Source: Amblyornis subalaris (lineage: Eukaryota; Chordata; Aves; Passeriformes; Ptilonorhynchidae). Taken from it: a stretch of 64,000 nucleotides of DNA. Position numbers and translations under genes: made by a program. A model generated the notes under the pieces. The model saw only the letters and a list, made by a program, of their open reading frames with translations, was not told where the DNA came from and made no database searches. Positions 13,627 through 25,300 of the stretch are shown here, piece by piece. The first letter of the stretch is position 1. Every line of letters begins with the position of its first letter. The stretch lies in assembly GCA_018881555.1 (NCBI GenBank), contig JACAXG010000075.1, positions 3,454,477 through 3,518,476 on the forward strand, in the 5' to 3' direction.

Positions 13627-16348
13627 TGAGAAGAGGAGGAGGTTAGTTGCTGAAGGTTAGTTTTGTTCCAGACAGCATCCCAGGTACTGGTGATGGATCT
13701 CTTGCTCAAGTCACATTTGTCTACAGTTCTGTTTTCATAGTCAGTTATATTCTGAGTAAATGTGCTCCTCACACAAACCTACATTTATATCTGATATCAA
13801 AGAGATGGGAGATGTGGGAGCTTCAGCACAGACAGATGGTGATTAATTGGGCCATGTCTGGCCTCCTCCACACTGAGCTCCTGAGGGCTGAATTTTGAGG
13901 GGAACTAAGATAATGATCTACATATTTCAGGATCTTCTCCTGTCATTTGTGGGACTTTTGGCTGTGGCATGCCAGGCTTGCCAATTGCTGTGACAAGGAA
14001 TTTTCTTGGCATGTGGAAATGGCCATTCATTATAATACTAAAAATGTTTGCATAGCCTGAGTTCCTGAGCAGTGCAGTAGAGACTTCAAGTGCTCTTTCA
14101 GTTGTTTTGTCTTACTTTGGAGTGTGAGGAACTTGTTCTGTAGCTAAATACACACTTTTTATTCAAAAACCCCATCATGTCTTTAGCAATTCTGCATGTA
14201 ATGAAACCTCTTCCCCTCCCCTCTGACCTCTTCCTCTTGCCCCTCCAAGTCAACCCCTTGTAAACCCACAGGGAACTCAACTGGAGTTTATGCTCTGGCA
14301 GGATTGCCTGCACTGTCCAGTGCTGGAGTGAGAAATGAAGATACACTATCCTGGGAAATGCTAGTAATTAGGATTACAAATTTTCAAGGGCTTGGCTCCC
14401 TGGTCTGAAAGAGCTGCTGCTGCTCCCATGGCTGCTCCTCANCTGCACCCTCTGAATGGAGCAACAGCTCCTTTTCTGTTGACTGTGGAGTTCACTGGTG
14501 TTTTCATCTCAAAGGGGTCAGGAATGCTGCCTCCCTTATCGGGTTGCTGAGCTAATTCTCAGGTATGATGAGCAGAAGGTACTCCTGCCAGCTCTTGTTT
14601 GTTGTAGATGGTCTGCAGGTTTTAGCTTGAATTCATGGTTGCAGGTGGCTCCAATGAATGGCTTTGTGGTGCAGTGGTGCTCTAGTTCAGTTCTTAGAAA
14701 TAGAACAGTAGCAAGCAACATTTTCTAGTTACTCTTATGTATCACAGATTCAGATCCTTTAAATAAGAGAGAAACAGAATATCCAGCAGGAGCATCTGCA
14801 TTTTACTCTGATTTAAAAGTGCACTGAATGAGACCTTGCATCCAGTAAGCACCAAGAGTGTAGTTCAAAAGAGTCTCAGGAAAAAACACCTGTTGATTTG
14901 GTTATCTTATGGAAAATAAATTTTTCCACTCCTCCCCTTTTCTGAGCTTGACACTTCTATGTATTAGTTTCTGTAGGTTTTATGAATGTGTCCGTTCCAA
15001 AATCTTTCCCTCTCCTGGTGCTTCCCTTCCCCCTGCCCTGGGTGGCGGATAGGTACCTGTCTGCTTTGGTGGGGCTAAAGTGGCCCAGGGACATGCAGTT
15101 CCTCATTTCCTTTTTCCTTTGACTGCAGTTGGAATTGACATTTATCTCATTCCACAGCCTTCCCCTATCCCATGAGATACAACTTACAACTCTTTCCTTA
15201 GTTTCTGTGTGCCGTGGCGTGTAAAGCGGAAAGCAGAATACGCGTGGTAGAGCATCTTCTAAACCACCCTCCTGGAGCCAGCTGAAGAGGAAGGAAAGGA
15301 TAGTTTCCCTTCTCGGAAGAGCTGCACAGTCTCCTCTGGGTTTGTTCATGNGAGAACATCATCAGAGCCTGTTACAGAGGAATCTGGGGCAGGGGCAGTG
15401 CTGGGAAGGAGAGAGCCATCACTGTGCCACTGCAAATCCAGCTTTATCCTTGTGTGAAACACTCTCAGAGTGGCACAGCTCTCCTGCAACCACCTTGCTG
15501 GTTGTGGCTTTAAAATCTCACCACTTAAAAGGAGAGCTGCAGGAGAGAAGCCCAGAGCAACCAGGAACAAAATTATCTTTTTCCGTCCTCTGTCTGAACT
15601 CTGGTTTTCACGGGATGCCCCTGCCCTGACAAAACCCTTGGTATGTTTTAAAATGCTTTTGCTCTGCAGACCTGCATGAACATAGTAAATTCTTTCTAAT
15701 AACACAGATCCTGTACCCCATCTCCAGTGCCTGGCAGGGCGTATGTAAATGTACTGTGAAGCAGAATTAATTGCTGAGATCTCTCTGCTGAGGTATTGCT
15801 TTGGGCTGTAGTAGGTAGGCCTAGTAAAATTCCACAGCACATTAGAGATTGTGCATATTAATATCTCATCTAAAGCAGCGTAATATGTCAAATTTCTCCT
15901 TTCTAGTCATATCTGTGCTTACCCAGTCCTATTTGTCAGGTTTATTACTTGCTGGTTTTGTGGATTTTTACACTTGATTGCTGACACTGGACTGTGAATT
16001 AATATGATCTCCATAAAGGTAATAAAACCCCCGAGTTTTTTGCCCAGAAGTGAACTATGTGTTTGGCTCTTAGCCTGCCTTATTTGGCAGGGGTCACTGG
16101 AAGTCCGTGCAAAAGCCTGCAAAATCCTGCAGGGGCAAAAATTCCTGTAACGTTGAGTTTTTAAAAGGCTTTTGAGAGAACAAGAAGTGACAGCTGAGCA
16201 GAAAGTGAGTTCCTCTCTAGTGACAGCTGCATGCAGGAGCAGTGAGAGTTTCCCTTGCCTTATACAATCAAACCAGTGAAATGCAAGCCTTTGCTTTCTG
16301 CATATATTAAAACATATTAATGTTTTTCTCCTTTCCTTATGCATGCAG

Positions 16349-16392
16349 GAGGCAGACAGTGGGGAAGAAGAATGCCGGTCCCAGCCCAGAAG
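16349..16392 (+). CDS. SSH2: SSH2 exon 2 (acidic N-terminal peptide)
   Basis: A 44-base exon reading EADSGEEECRSQPR plus the first two bases (AG) of a serine codon. It matches the second coding exon of vertebrate SSH2, which follows MALVTVQ...CAS and precedes ISESFL. The acceptor is atgcatgcag/GAGGC and the donor is AG/gtaaga. The exon starts at phase 0 and ends with two bases of a codon. The missing third base is the C at 46536, giving AGC (Ser). The peptide is acidic and lies before the folded SSH-N region; in SSH proteins this extreme N-terminus is poorly conserved and probably disordered. It sits alone, more than 16 kb from any other SSH2 exon in the window. Transcripts from the internal CpG island at 27.5 kb would lack it. 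Confidence 0.95.
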
Positions 16393-19300
16393 GTAAGATT
16401 GTCACTTGAGGCTCACAAGAGTCTCCGAGGATGCCTTCCTTTGTGGAATGTTCCATAGGGCTTTTGTTGTTCCTCTGGCATGTCCTGCAAACACGCATCA
16501 CTTTCTGCCTGTTGTTGATGTTGCACAACTGTCTAGAGCCTTACTGAAAAATGGGTTTAACTGTGCCTTAATGATGTTCCCAATAAAGGGGTTGCTGCAG
16601 CAGGAAATGGGAAAAGTCAGATTACACACTAAAAAATATATATGGGGAACAGTTGGCAAAGATGTCAGTGAATATATTCTCCAACCTGCCGTTTCTGGAG
16701 CTCCCTCCAGTGTCCTGTGTTGCTTCTCGGGATTTAGTCCACCATCAGAATATTCTGAGAGGCATAACCAGACTAATAAACTCTTGTTCTTTGGTTAAAA
16801 AGTCCCTGTTGCCATCAAGGGTGACCCTGTGCCATACAGGCACCTGCTGCTTAAATAACAGGTTCAGTGGATGTGTGGATATTTGCTACTGATGCAAGAA
16901 GTCAAACTGCCTGCTCCAGAGTTAGGAGAACACTGAGAATTTGCAGGTTTTTTTTTTTTAATTTGGATTGTTTGGCAGGGAGATGTTAACTTCTTGTAAA
17001 TGCTGATTTCAGTTGTTTCAGGTAGAACCTTTTTTGGTAACTGTTATTTGCTAAAAACAAACACTGAAACTCAGCTGATTGAATGGTGACAAGTATTAAT
17101 GGTGATTTTTATAATGTAGGTATAGTTTGAGGGATAAGACTTCTTGGAGTCTTACAAGCTTTGTCTCCTTTCCTCTAAGGCATCAAAAGAATTATTTCAG
17201 CTGAACTTAATAAAAGCAAAAATTGTATATATCAGGTAACTTCTCCAATGGCAGGAGCACTTTCCTGGCTTAAAATGTTGCAGTCAGATTTTATGAAAGG
17301 CTTAAGATTCCCTCCAGAGGGAGTAAAGGGGAAGTGAAGGTGAAATGGTTCTCCCTTTATGAGCCCTCTGACTGTTACAGTTCTTTGCTTAATGTTGTTT
17401 GTGTGAGTAGGTAGCAACAGAAGCCATAATATCTAGTATTTAAAATACTTGAACAAGATTTGGGCTTTGAGTTTTGGGGCCAACTTGGATGAGTCTGCAA
17501 AAGAAAAAGCTGTCCTGGTTGCACATTCCCATGATTTCACTGTAGTTCTGTGATTGTGTGGCTCAGGGAAGGTGACTACTCTGTTTACTTCAGTCTTCCA
17601 CCCTTAAATTATGATTTAAGAATTGCTGTTTCTTCATTTTACAGCTTTCATGAGTGAGAGGAAAGCTGGAAAGCACAATTCCCAATGGTTCAAACTGAAC
17701 TCAGCTAAACTCCGATTTTTCATTTCACTCTTGGCCTTCCAGCAGTCACAAGATCAGCTCATGACTTGATCTCAGTATACATAATGTATTGGAAGGGATG
17801 GGAGGTATTTAATTGTTGTAGGCACTTAGCAACAATTGTAGTTTAAGTCCGAAACAAGCATTTTTAAAATATATTTGAAATAACTTCCTGGGGTAGNACA
17901 TGACAACCTGCTGTTGATGTGGTGATCTGAGCTCCGTGACTCCTGTTACCGGGGTCAGAAAGCTGACTAAAACCAAGCTCCTTCTTGGGCAAACAAGGGG
18001 TGGGTGTTAAATGTGTTTGATTACAGTAGGATAAAAATAATAGAGTCAAACGGGGTAAGTAGTGAACCTGGAGTCCTGCTGTGGAGGAGCAGCAGATGTC
18101 TATAAACAGCTCCTGAGTATATATAATCCCAAGTTTTCATGGGAACATAGCAAGTAGCAGCTATGGAAAGTCCAGACAGTAAAAAGGCAATGGACGGAGT
18201 TTGGCTTTAAAGGAAGGGTGTGTTTCCAGCTGCAGCGTCACTGAGGTAGTGCTCCGCAGCAGCCTGACATTCCTCACTGCCTGCCTGGGCAGGGCCCAGT
18301 TCTCCTGAGGCTTCATTCAGGCGACCTGGCTGCAGCTACAGTCAGTGGTCAGTGTTTGGGCTGGGATTTTTTTTTGCTGTTTGTAAAATTCTTCTGGCGA
18401 GGAGACCTTTTGTCTCCTGCGGTCATGGAAAATGTGTTCACACTCTGCCTCAGCACGGCAGGCATGTCCAAACTCATCCTGTTCACTGGACACTGAAGCC
18501 AGGAGTACTAGAAGTGTGTTTGCATTAATAAAATAACTTCTCAAAGGTTATTAAATAGGATCTTAGTGCACAAAGGTGTTAATGCTTGCAAGGGAGTTAG
18601 CTGAAGACCTAAGCATAAGCACATGGACTTGTTTGGTGTCAGAAGATTTTTGCAGTGGTCAGTCTTGACAGTCATTGGGTAGAGCCTTCATTTCCATTCC
18701 GGTGTTCCCACATCTCTGCACAGTCCAGGGATTGCTGTCTCAGAAGAAATGTTACACTCAGATCCAGCTCAACAGCACTGCTAATCCTGTGGTTAGCAAA
18801 ATCCAGATAGCTTCTTGTGTTAGGTTTCTGCTGTTTATCTTTCCTCCCTGATGAGATATGGGATATATATTGAGGTGAGGGGAAACATGCAGGAAAGCCT
18901 GGCAGCAGGACAGCAGGAGTGACAATGTTTGTTGAGCAGAGGCTACAAAGAGCAGCAGTCTAAAATGTCCTCCAGAGAGGCAGAGAAATAGGTTCCAAAC
19001 AGAAGCTTAAACTTGTAGGTAATTACATCAAGATCATCATACTTAAAATGATCTGTTTGCTGACCTGGGCTTTTTAAGATCTAACACCACACCACAGAGG
19101 CCTGTGATTGCCTGGACCGGGTCTCACAGACAAGGGAGAACTGTGTGAAAATGTTGTTTAAACTTAAACCTGCTCTACAAAGCAGTCAAATGACCTGACA
19201 AGTCTGCACTCGCCAGCACCATCATGGAGTGAGGAGCTTTCTGCCCCGGGAATTAGCAGAATCTGCTTAAAGCTTTTCTCCAAAAGATGGAAAGAGCTAT

Positions 19301-22300
19301 CAGAGTGCAGAAAGAGAGTTCCTGTGTGCTCTGCAATCATCCTTGGAAGACACTTGAAATGGCATTTCCTGGCGAACTCATTTTGTGTTGATGCAAAGAC
19401 GAATGGTTTGTTTTCCTGCCGAGGGAGGTACTTGCATACAGTGGATACGGACCTAATTTCTATGAAGATTTCTATCCATTATTAAAAACCCCAGCAAGTT
19501 ATTTCTGTGAATACCTGAGGCTGAACAAATAGGTGAAAACCAGCTTGGCTTCTGGAATATTTTTTTCTCACACCCAGGCCCTGCTCTGGGGGAAGCCAAG
19601 GCGTGTCCTTGTGTCCAGCTGTAGCTGTGACCATTCATGCAGTTTATGGGTGAGATCTCAAAAGCCCTCATAGGGATCCAAGTTCTTGTTCTGAAGTCCC
19701 TGATCGAGGCAGTCCTTGTCACTCTTGGCTAGTGGGACCAAGACAGTGCTGCATAAGCAGATGTCCTGTACAATCTATTTATTACGTTTATTACCTTCAT
19801 AGCTATGTTCTGACATTTTTATTAGGCTGTCTGGAGGCTGTGGAGCTGACTGGCCTGCACATCTCTCCTGTCCCCAGACATGCTGCTGGCATGCTGAATA
19901 CACTCCTAATGGAGCATCTATCTTAACAACCTCTTTGCAGCATCCCAGTGTTGTTAAAATGTACCTAAAATGCACATGTATTGAGCTATGAGTTGTGTTT
20001 ACACCCGCTGAGGTATTGACATTCAGGTTTTGTGTGCTCTGTGCCAAGGTTGCAAGGATTCAGCATCTTTGTTTTGCTGACGAACGACATCTCCGGGGCC
20101 TGGGGCAGCAGCGGTGCTGCAGCTGCATTGGATTTGCTGTCAGGATCTGCTGGTTGCTTTTTGGGTTTATGTTTTAAATGGTGCCTTTATTTCCACACTA
20201 TCATGATTTTACCATTTCTGTGTGCCTTGAAACCGCTCTGTTTGCCGAAGTGCAACATTTGAGGCCGCTCAGTAACTGCTGCATATAAAATTGGGTGAGC
20301 TGCATTGCCTAGCGAGGCTGCCGGGGACTTCAGAGGGATTCTTTGAACTTTTATGGCCTGGCAGTGGGTCAGACTAAAGTCCATTTGCTCAGGTAAAACT
20401 GAGCAGCCTGTCGTTCCCNTCAGGTACACGGAAAGTTATTACATCCTGCTTGAAATCTCAGAAAGTGCTGGTCCTCCTCTCTTCAAGTGGGGGCAAGAGT
20501 GTGGTGTTAAATTNTAATTTAAAAAGAAAAAAAANCCCACACCTTTTGCAGCACAAGTATGGTTACCTTCTGGTTTGGTTTTTTTTAGTCAAAATAGTTC
20601 CTTCCAGGAGTGAACTGGGAAGGAAAGCAAATCAGATTATTGCCATGATAACAGCTGGATGTGCCAAGATGCCTCAAGGTCTCAAGCTGTGAGTAAATAG
20701 CTTTGTTTTAGCAGCGGAAGACCACAGTCTGATGCAGGAGCGGATAGTTTATAACAGTATAAAAGTTGTTTTTCAAATAGTAAGTGGAATAGGTGCACGT
20801 TCTTCCTTCCACAGGGCAACAGTTCAATAATTGTAAGCCAACCTGTTTGATTTTTAAACAGAGACCCGTTGTAAGATGTGTGTTAGTCGCTGTGAGAAAT
20901 GAGAGGTGATTCTGTGATGCTGAATTGACTGCTCTTCCAGAGGCTCATTTACACTCCACATGGAGCTGTGTGGATCTGCAGCATCCTGTGACTGTTGTGA
21001 CTTTTGGAGATGTGTATNATCACCATTTGGTGCTCCTGGGGCAGGCTCCTGGCACTCCTGGTTACCCCTAAAGCCTATCTGGTGTTACATAAGGCACTTC
21101 CAGAAGCCATGTGCTGTGACTTCTGGCAGCTAAACCTTCCTTGTGCTGCCTTTGCTCGCTGCTGCAGCTGCCAAACATTTACTCTNTTGGTACTTGAACA
21201 GTAGCTGGGTCTTTAATGGGTGTGCAAGACAGTTTGTTAACTCCAGATCTTGAGTAAGCGGGGACTGTGTGTGGTGTACAGGAAAACGTGTGTTTATCCG
21301 TGCTGGAGATAGTACTAAGCTCTTGTAGTATGAGCCTTATCTTTAGAATGTGTTTCCTGAATTCATCTTTCTGTCTTTCCTTTCAGTGACAGCTCAGCCT
21401 CTCTGTGGCATTTACTACAGCTGCTTGGGGAGAGTGTAATACNGAGATAAAGAACAGTTCTGGTCATCTGCCAGCTCTGCTGACCACCAGAAAAAGTTNT
21501 GTGGGCCACGATGCATTACAGTGGCCTTCATTTTTGAATACTCTTTTATCATCAAACTGTGAGCAAAGGTATTGAACTGGCAGTAAAATTTGGGTTTATT
21601 AGATTAGTAACAGGTATCTGCAGGGCTGGTTCACTGCAAGGTCTGTGTTTGTGGTTGCAACATGTTCAGTCCAGTCTGATTACATACCTGTGGATCACAA
21701 TAATGTGTGAGATGATTTCAGGTGTGATCTTCAGGCTGAAGGATCAAGCAGAGTAATATCATTGCATTGCCAAATTACCAGGTAAACATAGGGAGCTCGC
21801 TCAAAATCTGAATGCTTATGAAAAGTGGTTTTGAATTTGTCATTCTAAGCGTGTGAACAGAGGAGAATGAGGAACAGGGCAAAGACAAACTGGGAAGCAA
21901 AAGGGATGAAGGTGGGTCAGATCTTTCTGCTACCAAAAGGGTCTAGAGTCCAGAGCAGCTGCTCCCATGCACTTGTGCTCCTTCAGAGGTTCACAAAGGA
22001 GGGGCTGACCAGGAGGTGCTGTAAGGATTCCATACGTGCTTCTGTCTCCTGCTGAACATGAACCAGGTGCTCTAAGCTACNGGAATCTAATGATTCCTGT
22101 TGTAAATAGAAAGGGAAACTCCAAAATGCCCTTTCCTGGTCCATTTCTTGGTAGGGCACCTTCACAAGACTCGAAAGTTAAACATGAATCCTCTGAGTTT
22201 TCAGTATTTCATGGATTTCAGACCCTTAAATGTATTTGGATAATCTGAGCCAGGGTTTCTGAACTCATTGCTGTTCAGCTCTTTGGTATCTTTGCATCAA

Positions 22301-25300
22301 AAACATTCCTTGATAAAATGGGGGGCTGGAGGGTTTGGCAGGTTGGAGGATTTAGATCTTTCTTTTCCACAGGTCACTGAAATAACACGTTACCTACACT
22401 GGTGTTGCTTGTTGAGACCAGACATTGCTGCTTATGCCTCTTTTCCTGCTCGGGTCTCTTCAGTCATCTTTGCTTCAGGCTCTGTAAAAGGGGTGTAATT
22501 GAGCATTGACCTCTTTGTGTCAGACCCTCGAAGATTTAATGATAAGTAAACTATACANTGATTGGATGTGGGGCTGGTGAGGGAAGGGTTTAATGAAGTG
22601 ATAATATTGCAAAATAGGTGTTGAATTCTCGACTAGGCAGCCTAATCATCGATCATCATGGGCAGCTGACCAAAGGGCTTTAAAAGCAGGGGTTTGTTCT
22701 TTCAGTGATGCTTATCTTCTTACCCCTGTACTTGTCTGATTTCTTTGCTCAAGAACTGGAAACAGAAATACTCTTTGACAGCTTAAATAACCAAATTTAG
22801 AATGTGGCTTCCTGTTCTGACTGGTTCTTCAGGATTAAAGTACAGTTTTGCGTGCTTTCCCTGTTCCTGCCTCCCCCTGCCTTTTTTTTTGGTTTTGTTT
22901 TAACTAGATATGGGCTCCTTTATAATTACTTGGTTAAGTTTCCCTGGCTGTGTGTAATACAGCTGGTGCATGTAAGCTCTGCCTTGGTGGGTGGTATGTC
23001 TGTTAATCACTGGGAAAGCTTTGTTTCTGTACTGTACTCTATCTCGTTCTGCCCTGCATGCATTGGCTTGTTTATGATCTGCTACTGAAATTGCTCCATG
23101 TTCTCCTGATAAATTGGACTGCAGAAGGCTTTGTCTCCCATGCTAAAAACATCCAGAAGGCTTCTGACAGATCAACTTCTCCTCCGAGGTGCGGAGGCAG
23201 CAGTAGATGATGAGTGCAGGAGGTGTTGCTCTCAGCCGATCAGTCTCTACCTATTTACAGGTTTGCTGNACTAATTTAAGGCTTCTTCCGGATAAATCAT
23301 CCGTTTGGACCTTTAATCTACTCACATTGATCTGTGCACTCTGTTCCATGCTTAAAGCCACATCCTCACGTGTAAAAGGATGAATTAATTGACTTCCCAC
23401 CAAAAAAGCAGGGTCATCAGGTCCTTTGACCCTCAAACAGCTCAGTGTGGCACCATATTTTTTAACACTACCCCTTAGGACCCTTTTCCCATCAGAGCTG
23501 ATGCCGAGACAGCTGCCTTTGTCGGCAAAGATTGAGCGAAGCTGCCGGTGAGAAAAACAAAGGACTTGGCCCCACCTCTGCAGACGGAAATGAACTTGCT
23601 ACCTCTGGTCCCCGGCAGTGCCTGTGTGAGACTCCCGTGCCCGGCTGTAAGCAGCGAGATGTTGTTTTCAGAACTCTGTAACTTCATAAATGTCACCGGA
23701 AACAGCTGCTGAACAGTAAAGAACAAACTTTCCACATGTGCAGCAGAGGTGGCTGAGCAGGCACGGCCGTGGTGCATCGCTCGGTGGGGAGAGGATGTGC
23801 TGGGGCTGAGGGGGAGGTTTGTCTGTCTAACACAGCAGCTTCACGAGTTTTTTTTATAATCCCCTGAAAACATGGGTCTGGGTTCTGCACTGCCTTATCT
23901 GTGACACTGCTGCTAATGACTGAGGGCAAAATTCCTACAAGTGACAGCCTCCTGCTGTCCNCTTTACTTTGAACATGACTGATGTTACAGCTGTAGTATC
24001 TTCCACAGCTGGAGGAAGAGAAGAACATTCCTTGCTTTTGCAGAGAGTACCTGGACATCAGTTCAAACAGCCTTAAAATAATACCCAATCCTTCATACCC
24101 ACTGGAATAAGTTTCTAGAAAGGATATGACAGTATATTGTGTTCATTAGAGCTCTTCTAAAGGAGAGAACTGAGGGGACCAGAGAAAATCTTGCTGGTAG
24201 AATGTACTCTAAAATGAAAAAAGGCCACCAGCCCCAGTGTAGACAAAGAATTGAAGATGCCTAATAAGACGATCATGCTCCAGATTTGATCATGTTAACA
24301 CGTGAGCAGACACGCAGCAAGCCCCTGTGGGATAGGAGTGGGTGGAACACGATGACACCCACACCTTTGTGTGGTCTGACAAGAAGCAGCAATTCAGCCT
24401 AAAGCTGTTGATCTTGGATGGAAACAGAAGCTTGATGAATGCCCTGTTTGCATGTGGACTATGTNCACTGACAGGACTGGGTGTCCAGCTCTGAGCATGC
24501 CTCCTGCGAGTGTCAAATCTGGGCATGCCAGTGCCAGGCCTGACAGGAGCACTTGGTGGTGACCTGTGCACTGAGGCCTGGGCTGTACAAGGAGAAGCCC
24601 ATTAGCAAGTGCAGCACACAGAATTACTCTGCTACATCACTGCAAGATCAAAACATGCTGAAATGCACGAGGAAGGTGAGGCAGCTGAAGGTACTGGTGC
24701 AAGCTGCTGTGNTTGTGCAGCTTTGGGATGCAGACGCTGGGGAAAATGATGATTGTTTGAATAAACAACATGTTGTCAGCCTTGTCAGCCAGACTGAACA
24801 CTACAAGTCAATACCAGAGATTTGTGCATGCATGTTCTCCTCCCACCCCCTTAAACTTCTCCCCAGAGGCAGCTCTGGTGGCATTCCCTCTGCTCCTTCC
24901 TCCTGAAGTGCCTGTCCAGGCGTCCCAAACACTCTTTATCTTAGGTTTTTTTCCATTGTGCTTCTGTAAATGGTTTTAGCTGCTGCCTTAGGTAGTGTAG
25001 CAAAGGTTTTGGGATGGGTGTTATTACAGTGTGTCTCACATGCTGTATTAACTCCAGTTTATTAGGCTGTGTGGTGTTCAAAGGTTACAGAGGATCCTGC
25101 TGCTCCACCAGGCTCGTGCTGTGGCGGTGCCGTGCGGCGTTTGCCACCTGCTCCGCTCGGCCCCGCTGATCCCGTGACCTCCAGGGGAGTGAGAAATGCC
25201 AACAAGAACTTGGACGAGCAGTGCCCTTTTCCCTGCAGCAAAGTGTAATTCCGTGCACTGGGCTGGGGAGCACTTGAGACCCCAGACAGGCGTATTTACA

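Larger units (their letters stand above)
1..16348 (+). other. SSH2 intron 1 (3' part), no gene recognised
   Basis: This stretch ends at the polypyrimidine tract and cag acceptor of exon 2 (tttctcctttccttatgcatgcag). I looked for a GC-rich first exon starting MALVTVQ and for other coding exons and found none. There is no CpG island here, so the main promoter is probably upstream of the window. Content seen: a GATA/CA microsatellite at 2117-2182, an A11 run at 2466-2476, a C11 run at 7625-7635, and an unexplained 321-codon open frame at 12661-13626. Elsewhere I see ordinary AT/GC-mixed intronic sequence with many short chance ORFs on both strands. Confidence 0.8.

Noticed and set aside
15346..15891. 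181-codon minus-strand ORF
   Set aside because: No recognisable domain, no supporting splice sites, one undetermined codon, and it overlaps other open frames.
1..16348. Search for the conventional SSH2 first exon (MALVTVQRSP...)
   Set aside because: No matching GC-rich coding stretch or CpG island was seen, so it most likely lies upstream of the window.
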